A stretch of DNA of 64,000 bases from CALBTQ01 sp036725605 (GCA_036725605.1 DAIMDW010000004.1:140497-204496); one strand, 5' to 3'; numbered from the stretch's first letter, positions 46,538 through 55,376 are shown. Notes: a model not told the origin generated them from the letters alone. Program-made: numbers and translations.

Positions 46538-46765
46538 ATGGACGAGCGACTGATGGAAAATATTCTCGCGGATTTTGACGTGTATCGTTCGCTGATTCGG
46601 AAGATGGGGGCGCCCACCGGCCTGGCGATCACCGGCGGCTGCTACGAGGCGGACCGCTTCGGCTGGTCGCGCGTGAAGGGGGTGCGCGTCCATTTCGATC
46701 AGCAGTTCACACCACGAAAAATCGAGCATCTGGAATTGGGCGTGACCTACCGCGTCGAGCGATAG
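46538..46765 (+). CDS. Small phage early protein, unknown
   Basis: A 75-residue protein with GGGAGG seven bases before the ATG. An acidic N-terminal helix (MDERLMENILADFDVYRSLIR) precedes a beta-rich part with RVHFDQQF. No family is recognised. It is the first gene of the rightward transcript. The 46360-46537 stretch before it is leader sequence with no gene that I can support. Confidence 0.6.
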   Translation: MDERLMENILADFDVYRSLIRKMGAPTGLAITGGCYEADRFGWSRVKGVRVHFDQQFTPRKIEHLELGVTYRVER

Positions 46766-46882
46766 GCCGCGCCGAGCCCACCCGAACATCGGCGGCTCTT
46801 CAACACATATCAAACGAAGGCTTCACCCGGACATCGGTCGGCCGACACGTCGCGGCGCACAGCGCGCCGCCGGGAGGTCGTC

Positions 46883-47272
46883 ATGTGTGGAGAGTGTCGG
46901 AAGCGGGCTACGTGTATCCGCCCGTGCAAGCGAGTCGAGCAACTGTTGGCGCAAGTGACGCGCGAGGCGAACTGGCGCGAGGTGCCGGTGTCGCCGGCCA
47001 GGCTGGCGTATTTGCATACCGGCCGGCGGGCGATGACCGTTGGTTCGTTGCAAGCGGCCCACGTTGATTCGCCGCCGCTGGCGATGCTGCGGGGCGTGCT
47101 GACCGCGGCGCAATTCGAGGTCGTCGTCAAAAAAATCCAAAAAAATCTTTCCGAGGCGCAAATCGCCAAACAGCTTGGCATTTCGGTGGTCGCGGTGCAT
47201 TGGCGCTGGCGCTACGCGAAGAAAAAGATCCGCGCGTTGTGCGTCGGACACTTAGTGAATCACGAAGGGTGA
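46883..47272 (+). CDS. Phage helix-turn-helix protein (sigma-region-4-like)
   Basis: A 129-residue protein with GGGAGG upstream. The N-terminus has CGECRKRATCIRPCKRVEQLL, a Cys cluster. Residues about 72-120 form a sigma-70-region-4/LuxR-like helix-turn-helix (LSEAQIAKQLGISVVAVHWRWRYAKKKI). Its position ahead of the terminase suggests a late-gene activator, like ArpU or phage-encoded sigma-like factors. Confidence 0.65.
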   Translation: MCGECRKRATCIRPCKRVEQLLAQVTREANWREVPVSPARLAYLHTGRRAMTVGSLQAAHVDSPPLAMLRGVLTAAQFEVVVKKIQKNLSEAQIAKQLGISVVAVHWRWRYAKKKIRALCVGHLVNHEG

Positions 47273-47282
47273 GGGGAAAGAA

Positions 47283-47594
47283 ATGAAATGCATCAACGGC
47301 AAGGAGCATCGTTGGATCTATGAATATCACCGCCGGCGCTGCACGCGCTGCGGTTTGACGCGGCCGCACGAGAGTTGCGAGCGGCGCATCATGCTGCCGG
47401 AACCGGCCGGCGAATCGTCGCTGCTGTGCGGACACTTCGAACATCGCGAGAAATGCAACGCCAAGCGGCTGTGGGACGAACTGCGCCTTTCACTGGCCTA
47501 TCAGCCTTTCGGCGACGAGGCGTTGACCCAACCGTATCCGCCGCGCTGGTTTTTGGATCAACTGCGCGTCAAGGAGGAAGCCGCCGATGCCTGA
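47283..47594 (+). CDS. Small phage protein with Cys/His pairs
   Basis: A 103-residue protein starting with MKCINGKEHRWIYEYH. Cys pairs in RRCTRCGL and later SLLCGHFEHREKC suggest zinc binding. Function is unknown; small zinc proteins often precede the phage packaging genes. It overlaps the next gene by eight bases. Confidence 0.6.
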   Translation: MKCINGKEHRWIYEYHRRRCTRCGLTRPHESCERRIMLPEPAGESSLLCGHFEHREKCNAKRLWDELRLSLAYQPFGDEALTQPYPPRWFLDQLRVKEEAADA

Positions 47595-47799
47595 CGAACC
47601 GAAGTTGCCGGCCGAGCAGTGGACCGAAGTGCGGCGCAAGCTCGCCGAGGTGCTGGCCGACCCGGAGCGTCTGGACGAGGCCGACCGCATCACCAAGGTG
47701 TGGGAGCGGCTGCTCAAGTGCGAGCGGCTGGCGCGCGATCTGGCGGCGGAAGAGGACGAGGGGATGATCATCGACGTGTCGATCGAAGGTTTGCCGTGA
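47587..47799 (+). CDS. Small phage protein before terminase (possible small terminase-like subunit)
   Basis: A 70-residue acidic helical protein (MPDEPKLPAEQWTEVRR). Its stop overlaps the terminase GTG start (GTGA), so translation is coupled. Place and size would suit a small terminase subunit, but no DNA-binding motif is visible, so the call is only positional. Confidence 0.55.
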   Translation: MPDEPKLPAEQWTEVRRKLAEVLADPERLDEADRITKVWERLLKCERLARDLAAEEDEGMIIDVSIEGLP

Positions 47800-49079
47800 G
47801 AAAGCGGGAAGTCATTTTCGCCGGCTATACGCCGCATGCGGGCCAGGCGGCGTTTCACAACCTGGGCGCGCGGTTTGCGGTGGTGCTGGCGGGCACGCGT
47901 GGGGGCAAGACCTACGCGGCGGCGCGCGAGTTTTTGCGGCGCGCCTACGCCGATCTGGAGATCAAAAAACGGCCGGTGCACTACTGGTGCGTGGCGCCGA
48001 CCTATGCGATCGGCAAAACGCAGATGCGCGAGTTGTTCGCGGCGGTGGGCGGCGAAACCGGCAAGTTCGTCAGCTCGTGGCTGCGCAGCGAGCGCGAACT
48101 GGTGTTGAAGGATCACATTCTCATCGAGTTCAAGACCGCCGAGCGGCCCGAAGCGCTGGTGGGCGTCGGCCTGGACGGTCTGTGGATCGACGAGGCGGCG
48201 CGGCTCAAGCGCGAGGCCTGGCTGGGCGGCTTGCGCATGCGGTTGTCGGACCGGCGCGGGTGGGCGATTTTCTCCACGACGCCGCTGGGCCGCAACTGGT
48301 TCTTCGAGGAAATCGTGCGCCGCGCGCAGCCCGACAGCGCGATCCACGATCCGCAGTACGGCCTCGTGCGGTTTCGCACCGCCGACAACACGGCCGTGCC
48401 GGGTCTGGCCGAGGAGGTCGAGCACGCGCGGCGCACGCTCCCCGAACGTTACTTCAAACGCGAGTATGAGGCCGATTTGACCACGTTTGCCGGGATGGTG
48501 TTCGACGAGATCGATCCGGACGCACACCGCGTCGGTTCGCGCAACCGGCTGGGCATCAAGGCGCTGCCGAGGCAGTTCGCCGAGGTGCGCGCGGGCGTGG
48601 ACTGGGGCTTTCGCAACCCGGGGGCGATCGTGGTGGTCGGGCGCGACGGCGACGGCGTCTGGTGGGCAATCGACGAGGCGGTGCGCTCCGGTCTGCCGGT
48701 GGCGGCGACCGGCGGCGAGAGCTGGGTGGACATCGCGCGGGGCTTGCAGACGCGGCACGGCGTGAAGCGGTTTGCGTGCGATCCGAGCGGTGCAGCGTTC
48801 ATCGACGCGTTCCGCCGTGCGGGTCTGCCGGCCTATGCGGCGGACAACGACGTGGGCGCGGGCATTCAGACGGTGGCGACGGCGCTGCACATCGACGAAC
48901 GCGACGGGCGGCCGGGTCTGCTGCTGGGCGAGCGCTGCAAACATCTGTTCGAGGAACTGGCCGCCTACGCCTGGGACGAGCAATGCGAGGGCGAGCAGCC
49001 GGTGAAGGAAAACGATCACGCGGTCGACGCGTTGCGCTACGCGTTGCATACGCGACCGCATGCGCCGGCGTGGTGGTGA
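47796..49079 (+). CDS. Phage terminase large subunit
   Basis: A 427-residue protein beginning at GTG 47796 with AAGG before it. Walker A is AGTRGGKT with Lys38, Walker B is LDGLWIDEA, and the coupling motif is FSTTPLGRNW. The RNase-H-like nuclease has Asp in AGVDWGFRNPG, DPSGAAFID and ENDHAVDALRYAL. It packages phage DNA into proheads. The size fits the terminase_3/terminase_6 groups. Confidence 0.92.
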   Translation: MRKREVIFAGYTPHAGQAAFHNLGARFAVVLAGTRGGKTYAAAREFLRRAYADLEIKKRPVHYWCVAPTYAIGKTQMRELFAAVGGETGKFVSSWLRSERELVLKDHILIEFKTAERPEALVGVGLDGLWIDEAARLKREAWLGGLRMRLSDRRGWAIFSTTPLGRNWFFEEIVRRAQPDSAIHDPQYGLVRFRTADNTAVPGLAEEVEHARRTLPERYFKREYEADLTTFAGMVFDEIDPDAHRVGSRNRLGIKALPRQFAEVRAGVDWGFRNPGAIVVVGRDGDGVWWAIDEAVRSGLPVAATGGESWVDIARGLQTRHGVKRFACDPSGAAFIDAFRRAGLPAYAADNDVGAGIQTVATALHIDERDGRPGLLLGERCKHLFEELAAYAWDEQCEGEQPVKENDHAVDALRYALHTRPHAPAWW

Positions 49080-49191
49080 TCATTTCGCTTGTTGATAAGC
49101 GAACGAAGATATGTGATTATCAAAAAAGCGATGATTCCGGGAACATCGCATGTTGCGGATTCGGATGCCACAACAGGGGATCGATAATCGG

Positions 49192-49830
49192 ATGAACGTG
49201 CGCAAACTATTCTCGCTGAATCCATTCCACATCGCGGCGATCGTTTTTTACTTCTCCTCGATATATCGAGAAGAGATCGGCTTTCTCGGTTTCGTTGTTT
49301 GCCTGGTTGTCGGATCGGTGCTGGTCCGTCGATTTCGTTGGGGTCGTGAGCTTCCCCCGTGGGCGATTGTCTTTTTTATGCTTTCCTTTATGGGCATGGA
49401 TGGGGAAGGGACCTTTTATTTGGCAATTATTATGGGGGGGACGTATGTCGCCAAGGAGATATGGGCCGACGGAGCTTACCGGCGACAGATGTGGGTCAAA
49501 CGCCATCGAAGCCAAATGCTTGTGCCGCCGTGTCCCGAACGGTTGAATCCATACCATGTCGCGGCGGTGGTGGTTTTGTTCGTGTTTTGCCTGACGGCAG
49601 GCATGACATTGGAATTGGATTACCTGGACGAGCAAGCTTTTGCCGCGTGGGTGAATCGCTTCGCCTTTGTGTTTCCGTATGTCGGCGGGGCGGCTGTTGC
49701 GCTGTTGTTGGGAGGTTATGCGGATCGCCGGTTTTACCGCCAACGCTATTCGTTGAACGGCTATGCGACCTTTGCCTTAGGCGGATTGTTGGTGTTGGTG
49801 ATTTGTCTCCAGAAGATCCCGCCGGTATAA
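49192..49830 (+). CDS. Cargo membrane protein 1
   Basis: A 212-residue protein from the ATG at 49192, with about six membrane helices in two halves. Both halves open with NPFH or NPYH followed by a helix (FSLNPFHIAAIV and RLNPYHVAAVVV), so it may be an internal duplication. It has no enzyme motif. It is AT-richer than the flanking terminase and portal genes. It lies in a 2.4 kb insertion, where most phages place the portal right after the terminase. Confidence 0.6.
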   Translation: MNVRKLFSLNPFHIAAIVFYFSSIYREEIGFLGFVVCLVVGSVLVRRFRWGRELPPWAIVFFMLSFMGMDGEGTFYLAIIMGGTYVAKEIWADGAYRRQMWVKRHRSQMLVPPCPERLNPYHVAAVVVLFVFCLTAGMTLELDYLDEQAFAAWVNRFAFVFPYVGGAAVALLLGGYADRRFYRQRYSLNGYATFALGGLLVLVICLQKIPPV

Positions 49831-49904
49831 GCGGGGCGGATAACAATTCGGACCGCTATTTGATGGATCAGATTTTAGGATTTCTTTTCTATTGATTGGA
49901 GGCA

Positions 49905-50657
49905 ATGATGGGAATAAAAGTCGATCCGTTCGGCGTCGATTACGGCACGCGGGAAAAAACGATTCACAATGTGGAAGAGTTGTTGGCTCTGCCGGTGGAT
50001 AGTGCCAGGTAAAACCTGTCCGCTTTGCACTCATTACAGTACAAGACCGGTAAGGGGCGTAGAGGGCCAGACCTTGAACGAAGCTATGGAAGAGGGTTGG
50101 CTGCCGCCGCATAACGGCTGTCAAGGAAAGGTTTTGTTGGAGTACCAAACCGGTAAATTCGTCATTGATCCAACGTTTCCGACTTCCTATACTTTGGTCG
50201 TTCCGTTTTCGCCGAAAACGCCAGACGATCTTTTAGAAATTGGAACCATTGAACAATGGATAATAGTTAAATCTGATCTGGATCATATTTTTATGAGGTA
50301 TTTAAAAAGGCTCAATATATGGGGAGTTTCTGATAGTATATTAAAAATACTTGTACCTGAAGCGGTGAAAAAATATCATCGTGAGTGTGAAACAAGAGCA
50401 AAAGAATTGTTGAGCGAATTTCGTCAATACCTTGATAATCGGAGTAAAAATTTTGTTTTGCTCATCTCGCCAGTGGGTTTATTGGGAAATGGGGTTATCA
50501 TTCTTGGGTGGTTGTTTATGCAAAATATAGAAAAAGTGATGATGAGGTTGAGACAATGATTGTCAGTTATGATCCATGGATCGGTAAATTTTACACAGGT
50601 ATTTTAAATTCTACAGATAATTTCAAGTTGAATATGCATCTATTATTAAATAATTAG
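49905..50657 (+). pseudogene. Broken cargo gene: MuF-like Cys/His fragment joined to the soluble cargo domain
   Basis: Three reading segments join into one protein of about 249 residues if two single-base indels are allowed. Segment 1 (49908-50012) begins MGIKVDPFGVDYGTR behind GGAGG. Segment 2 (frame +1, to about 50447) has CPLCTHYS and, 25 residues later, WLPPHNGCQG, similar to the C-terminal zinc motif of MuF-type phage minor head proteins. Segment 3 (frame of 50499, to 50657) has HSWVVVYAKYRK and SYDPWIGKF, matching HSFVYLKIAW and RYDPYYGKI in the gene at 59145. Shift points lie at A-runs (50014 and 50446). It may be a decayed gene, assembly error or recoded gene. Confidence 0.5.
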
Positions 50658-50670
50658 GGTAGTTACTGTT

Positions 50671-51348
50671 ATGAAGTCGAAGATGAACGACGCAGACACG
50701 AAGAGCTCCATCACCTATTGGCTATCGATTGCCGTGTTGCCGTATTACGCCTTTTTCTATTGGGAAAAGATGAAGTTGGTGGAAAGGTGGAGTTTGTTTT
50801 CGCTGGTCGTGCTCTTTTGTTTTGTTGCGCTTTATACGACCAACGCCGTCTTTGCACGCATGCATGGCGTCTACCGAGAACTGGGTCCAAGGAAGGTCAT
50901 TGTTTTTTTGGTGGTTTTTCTCAGTCAGATAGGTGACGTCGGATGGCCGCTTGCCGTACTGACCGGGGCAGTCTTGCTGGCCGCCCGCTCGGCGTGGGCG
51001 GGAGTTCGATTTCGCCAACTCGTATGGAGAGAGTTGGGAAACAAGGGTGATTATCCGGATAAGTTAAAGCGATTCGATGTCTTTCATTCGCTGGCTGCGC
51101 TGACGGCAAGCCTGACATTTCCAATAATAGGGATTCCCGAATCGGTATTGGACGTGCCGGATTGGACTGTTTCCTGGATGGCTTTGCCGACGGCGGCGTT
51201 GTTGCTGGTTGGTCATTTGCGGCTAAAGCGACGTAACGACGCGGTCGGGTTTCACTTATGGGAAAGCCTGTCGATGGTCGCCATTTTGAGCGTATTTGGA
51301 ATGGTTTTCGGACTGGCGGCGATCGGCGAACATTACAATATCTTTTAA
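50671..51348 (+). CDS. Cargo membrane protein 2
   Basis: A 225-residue protein with about six membrane helices. The middle segment FDVFHSLAALTASLTFPIIG resembles PLHKLAAALCQLSFPI in cargo protein 7 and PLHPLHGFAGVLTVSFYPLLG in protein 5, so these form one divergent family. It directly follows the soluble cargo gene, as in the other islands. The 51349-51471 stretch before the portal contains TTTTTCCGAAAAA, similar to the sequence before the tape-measure gene. Confidence 0.6.
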   Translation: MKSKMNDADTKSSITYWLSIAVLPYYAFFYWEKMKLVERWSLFSLVVLFCFVALYTTNAVFARMHGVYRELGPRKVIVFLVVFLSQIGDVGWPLAVLTGAVLLAARSAWAGVRFRQLVWRELGNKGDYPDKLKRFDVFHSLAALTASLTFPIIGIPESVLDVPDWTVSWMALPTAALLLVGHLRLKRRNDAVGFHLWESLSMVAILSVFGMVFGLAAIGEHYNIF

Positions 51349-51471
51349 AAGATAACCTGCCAGTTTTAGCGGAATGTCGCCCACCGGATCGGTCCGGGGC
51401 GGACAATTACTGATCGACTGACGCGTTTTTCCGAAAAACCTTTCCTATCATTTTCACGGCAAGGAGCACTC

Positions 51472-52824
51472 ATGAACGAGAAACCTTACGCGGATCTCGT
51501 GCGCTCGCTGCATCCGCGGCATTTGGCGTTGCGCGCGTTTTGGGATCTGGCCTGGACCGGCTATCGCGGCGGGCAGGCCTATCTGAACATGCACAACCTG
51601 TTTTCGCATCGGCTGGAAAATCCGGAGGATCGCGCGCGGCGTTTGCGGCGGGCATATTACCTCAACTACTGCCAGCCGGTGGTGGACACGTACACGGCGT
51701 ACCTGTTCCGTACGCCGCCGCAAATTCTGCCGAGCGGGCCGATCGCCGATCTGCTGGCCGACGCCGACCGCATGGGCAACGGGCTGGTCGCGTTGATGAA
51801 GCGCGCGGCGACGCTGTCGTCGATCTTCGGTTTCGTGCTGCTGGGCGTGGATCGTCCGCGCGGCGAAGGACAGTGGGCGACGCGCGCCGAGGAACTGGCC
51901 GCGGGCATCAACGATTACCTGACCCTGGTGTGTCCGCCGGATGCGCTCAATTGGGCGTGCGGGCCCGACGGGCGCCTGCTGTGGGTGCTGGTGCGCGAGC
52001 GCGACGCCGATCCGCAGTTGTCAGGCGCGCAGTTGAATCCGCAGGCGCGCGAACGCTTGCGGCTGTGGAACGACGAGCAGTGGCTCGATCTGGACGGCGA
52101 GGGACGCGTGCTGGCGGCGGGGGAGAATCCCTTCGGCCGCGTGCCGTTCGTGGCGGTGAAGCATCGCGACATCGAACCGGGGATCGTCGGCGAAAGCCTG
52201 CTGGCGAACATCGCCTACGTGAACCGCGAGATCTTCAATCTGTCCAGCCTGCTGCAGGAGATCTTGGCGCGGCAGACGTTCAGCCAACTGGTGGCCGAGG
52301 GGTCGGCGGAGGAATACGGCGAGGCCGGCGACATCAAGAAGCTGGGCACGAGTTCGATTTTCCTGTACCCGGAGGGACGCAAGGCGCCCGAGTACATCAG
52401 CCCCGACGCGGCGCAGGCCGAACTGTTGATCGAGCAGATTGACCGGATGATCGATGAGATCTACCGCCTGGCCAGCCTGACGCGCGGTTCGGTGCGCCAG
52501 GCGCAGGCGCAATCGGGCATCAGCAAGGCGTTCGATTTTCTGGACACCAACCAGGCGCTGGCCGACAAGGCGGGCAACCTGGCGACGGGTTTCGCGGCGG
52601 CGTTGAATCTGGCGCGGCCCGACTGGCGCGGCGCGATCGAGTTTCCGAACGACTTCGGCGTGGACGATCCGGGCGAGATGGCCGCGACGGTCGAGCGGGT
52701 GCTCGGCCTGGGCGTGGGCGCGAAGTTCCGCGCCGAGCTGCTGACCAAGTTGGCGCGTGCGCTGCTGCGCGAATTGCCCGAAAGCGAACGGCGGGCGATC
52801 GAGAAGGAGAATCGGCAAGGGTGA
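51472..52824 (+). CDS. Phage portal protein
   Basis: A 450-residue protein with AAGGAG upstream. Portal-like features include YCQPVVDTYTAYLFR at residues about 64-78, a central beta-rich clip region, and the long helix ISPDAAQAELLIEQIDRMIDEIYRLASL, followed by SGISKAFDFLDTNQAL. It resembles the DUF4055/SPP1-type portals. It forms the dodecameric DNA entry ring at the capsid vertex. Confidence 0.82.
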   Translation: MNEKPYADLVRSLHPRHLALRAFWDLAWTGYRGGQAYLNMHNLFSHRLENPEDRARRLRRAYYLNYCQPVVDTYTAYLFRTPPQILPSGPIADLLADADRMGNGLVALMKRAATLSSIFGFVLLGVDRPRGEGQWATRAEELAAGINDYLTLVCPPDALNWACGPDGRLLWVLVRERDADPQLSGAQLNPQARERLRLWNDEQWLDLDGEGRVLAAGENPFGRVPFVAVKHRDIEPGIVGESLLANIAYVNREIFNLSSLLQEILARQTFSQLVAEGSAEEYGEAGDIKKLGTSSIFLYPEGRKAPEYISPDAAQAELLIEQIDRMIDEIYRLASLTRGSVRQAQAQSGISKAFDFLDTNQALADKAGNLATGFAAALNLARPDWRGAIEFPNDFGVDDPGEMAATVERVLGLGVGAKFRAELLTKLARALLRELPESERRAIEKENRQG

Positions 52825-52831
52825 ACGATTA

Positions 52832-52862
52832 TCCCCCGCCGTGTTTCGCGCGCGGCGGGGGG
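52832..52862 (+). terminator. GC-rich hairpin after portal gene
   Basis: CCCCCGCCG pairs with CGGCGGGGG just after the portal stop. A similar but less perfect hairpin (CCCCGCGCG ... CGCGGCGGGG, 54590-54615) lies just before the scaffold gene. The two may be one original portal/scaffold intergenic hairpin, duplicated or split by the cargo insertion between them. Confidence 0.55.
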
Positions 52863-52863
52863 A

Positions 52864-52990
52864 TGTAACCTTGCATTTGCAGTGTGGAAGTACACATGTC
52901 ATGATGAAAAAGAAATAACCGATGCTTGTTACCGAACGGATGATGCCCGGCGAAAAATTTGGAAGTTTTTTCCGGGTATGTGTCGAAAGC
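52864..52990 (+). pseudogene. Possible C-terminal fragment of the soluble cargo protein
   Basis: An open stretch in the frame of 52882 reads AFAVWKYTCHDEKEITDACY followed by RTDD and KIWKFFPG. This has the same pattern as VYLKIAWHNH...FRRYDPYYGK and CYLFFRYADA...IWKFDPW in the intact family members. It has no start and no N-terminal part. Similarity is by eye and weak. Confidence 0.3.
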
Positions 52991-53001
52991 TAGAACGGTA
53001 C

Positions 53002-53938
53002 ATGATGAAGGACGATAGGATGAGTCGTGAAGAAGAGCGGTACAAAAATACGGCGATCCTTTTAATCTGCGCCTTTTATTCGGTCGTAGACAGAAGACCA
53101 CGGCTTTAGCCGTGGATGAATGAGCAATCCTCGTCTCTGCGTTAGCAGAGGTGAGGTCGGTTCCAAAGGAACCGTGACCGTAAGGACCCCGGGTTTACCC
53201 GGGGGAATCTATTTTCAATACATTGCGGCATCGTATGGTGTTCTGCTTTTCGAACAGAAAATTTTGTTGTACTTCGCAATCATCAATGGTGCGATTTATC
53301 TGGGCTTGAATGCGGCGCAAATATATTTCTTGGTTCGTTATTATCGTGCGACAGCCAGGGAAGGCCAACCATTCACTGTGGAAACATCGATTCTCATTTG
53401 GGCGTTGGCGAATGCACCGTTGCTTATTTACGGCTCCTATCGCCTGCCGGCAGTTGGCGTCATTCTGCTTTGCGTGTATGCGCTGAGTCATGACGTATGG
53501 CGGCTGGTGAGAAAAAAATCGTCACGGACAATCCACCCCGGACAAGTAGTCGCCTGGCTTTGTTTGTTGGCGAGCGCCTTGGGGGTGAAGCTCTTCGGCG
53601 TCGATTCGTCGATACTCGACATCGGTTTTTTTACCGACGCTGAGCCGTTGGGAATTCTGCTGGCAAATAAGTCCGCCTGGTGGTTGATGCTCTTGATTTT
53701 CGCTGAATGCGCCATGATTTTTTCTTTGATTCGCTTGGCCCGACCAAGCAAGCGCCGAACGATGGCGGCGCACAGTGTGTTCACGTTTCAGTTTCTGGCA
53801 ATACTCCTATCAATAAGTTATTCATGGTTATTGTTTATGGCCGCTGTTTTTGCTTCGTTGTTTATCCGGGTGTTCCGCTCCTTATGGGATAAGGATGTGC
53901 CGATAAACGCAAAACGGCATAACGCGGTTATGCAATGA
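53002..53938 (+). pseudogene. Cargo membrane protein 3, interrupted by a hairpin element
   Basis: The N-terminus (MMKDDRMSREEERYKNTAIL, then LICAFYS) starts at 53002. The body resumes at about 53211 with YFQYIAASYGVLLFEQ and continues for about 240 residues with six or more helices. Between them lies a 127-base four-hairpin element that changes frame. The open frame beginning at 53120 translates through the element, and its first 30 residues (rich in Gly, Arg, Val) are the element, not the protein. Removing 127 bases restores one frame. It is similar in size and plan to cargo protein 6. Confidence 0.6.
53084..53210 (+). mobile_element. IS200/IS605-like right-end / omega-RNA-like hairpin element
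   Basis: Four hairpins follow one another: CCACGGC/GCCGTGG with loop TTTA (53098-53115); CCTCGTCTCTGC/GCAGAGGTGAGG with loop GTTA (53129-53156); CGGTTCC/GGAACCG with loop AAA (53158-53174); and CCCCGGGT/ACCCGGGG (53187-53204). This series, with CGGCTTTAGCCG and CCCGGGTTTACCCGGG, is typical of IS605-family right ends, which also encode the TnpB guide-RNA scaffold. No tnpA or tnpB is adjacent. It sits inside a membrane-protein gene, so it transposed there or remained after deletion. The identification rests on remembered family pattern. Confidence 0.6.
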
Positions 53939-54537
53939 ACAGACGACATGTGATCGCAATCACCTTGTTGATCGTGTTCAATGCTTCCATTCCGGCCATC
54001 CTCCTTGTTTTTAATGCCACGTGGGCGCGGCTGATTGCCGTGCTGGCGTTGGAGGTGTTATTCGGTGTTTGGTTGCTGACTGTGCGCCTGCCGGCTCAAG
54101 AAACGCCTTCCGCCACGAAAACCGTTTGGTTCGTTCTGGCCCATTGCCTTTGGCTCGGATGCAGTCTTATGGAGTTTACTTTGCCGACCTTGTTGCTTTA
54201 TCTCGCCGTGGTCGAAAGCGAACGGCAAAAACGGCAGTGGAACCTCCGACAACAAATGTTGTTGGGAATCGCGCCGTGGCTCGTACTGTGGGGCGGCTCG
54301 TCGCTGCCCGGCGCGCAAAACGAAATGTTTTTCAATATCGCCGCGACGATCGTCTATGCATCCTTGATGATCTTCTGGCTCGGCGCGCGGCGTCGGCAAT
54401 GGCCGGAAGTTTCCTGGATGATCGTCATGCTGGTTTCAATACTGCTTTTTTTGGTTGTAAGCGGCGGCTGGATCGGCGTGGCGCTGCTGGCGACAATTAT
54501 CATCGCGCCCTGCTCGGCAATTTTGCGATTGACCTGA
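53935..54537 (+). CDS. Cargo membrane protein 4
   Basis: A 200-residue protein with about six membrane helices. The start overlaps the end of cargo protein 3 by four bases (ATGA), so the two are coupled, as proteins 6 and 7 nearly are in the third island. Basic loops (SERQKRQWNLRQQ, GARRRQWPE) alternate with helices. No known transporter or enzyme motif. Confidence 0.6.
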   Translation: MNRRHVIAITLLIVFNASIPAILLVFNATWARLIAVLALEVLFGVWLLTVRLPAQETPSATKTVWFVLAHCLWLGCSLMEFTLPTLLLYLAVVESERQKRQWNLRQQMLLGIAPWLVLWGGSSLPGAQNEMFFNIAATIVYASLMIFWLGARRRQWPEVSWMIVMLVSILLFLVVSGGWIGVALLATIIIAPCSAILRLT

Positions 54538-54638
54538 CAAATATCTTTTAACGTCCTTTCAACATTTTTCCCGACAACCCACATCCTACCCCCGCGCGTT
54601 ACTCCACGCGGCGGGGCGGCAAAACTTTGGAGGTTTGC

Positions 54639-55340
54639 ATGGACCCTGTCACCGAAAACGAACGTGAAGAAATCGTCGGCGCGGACCTACCGGGCCTGCG
54701 CGAATTGATCAAACGTTTCCCCACGCTGCAGGGGCAGATCGACCACATCGTCGAGGAGCGGCTCAAACGCGAACGCGCGGGCTACGACAAGCGGCTGGAG
54801 GAGGAAGTCGATCAACGCACGACGCAGTTGCGGCAAGAGATCGAAACGCTGTCTTCGCCGCGCCGCGACGAAATCGCCGAGGCCGTGGCGGGCGTGAAGG
54901 CCGAACTGGGCGCCGAGCGCGACCAGTGGGCCGAGCGCGCCCGGTCTTGGGAGGAGCGTTTCAAACGGGGGCAGGCGGAGCGGCTGCTGTTGGAGGCGGC
55001 GGTCAAGCGCGGCGCGTACAAGCCGCGGCAGGTCGTGGATCTGCTGGCCGACCGCATCACCTGGGAGGACGGCGAGGGCGAACCGCAGCCGGTGCTCGGT
55101 CTGCACGACGAGACCGGCCGGAAGGTCGTCTATCGCGGTGCGGAGATCGCCAAGGGCGTCGCCGCGTTCCTGGCCGACAACCCCAACCTGGTCGCCGCGG
55201 GCGCGGGGACCGGCGCGGGCGGACGGCCGGGCGTTCCCGGTTTGCCGCTGACCGCCGAGGCGTTGCGCCACCTCGGCGTGGAGGACCTGCGGCGCTTGCG
55301 TCCGGAGCTCGAGCGGCTGGCCGCCGATCTCGGGCACTGA
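54639..55340 (+). CDS. Phage scaffolding protein
   Basis: A 233-residue protein from the ATG at 54639 behind GGAGG. It has a charged coiled-coil core (residues about 25-115, ERLKRERAGYDKRLEEEV and following), a middle region with VKRGAYKPRQVVDLLADR, and a Gly-rich linker before a basic/acidic C-terminus that normally contacts the capsid. Its place just before the capsid gene supports the call. Confidence 0.82.
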   Translation: MDPVTENEREEIVGADLPGLRELIKRFPTLQGQIDHIVEERLKRERAGYDKRLEEEVDQRTTQLRQEIETLSSPRRDEIAEAVAGVKAELGAERDQWAERARSWEERFKRGQAERLLLEAAVKRGAYKPRQVVDLLADRITWEDGEGEPQPVLGLHDETGRKVVYRGAEIAKGVAAFLADNPNLVAAGAGTGAGGRPGVPGLPLTAEALRHLGVEDLRRLRPELERLAADLGH

Positions 55341-55376
55341 ACCGTCTCATCAACAACGTAAACAAGGAGGACCATC

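Noticed and set aside
53120..53210. Coding N-terminus of membrane protein 3
   Set aside because: This stretch consists of four hairpins and translates to low-plausibility Gly/Arg/Val sequence. It looks like inserted non-coding DNA.
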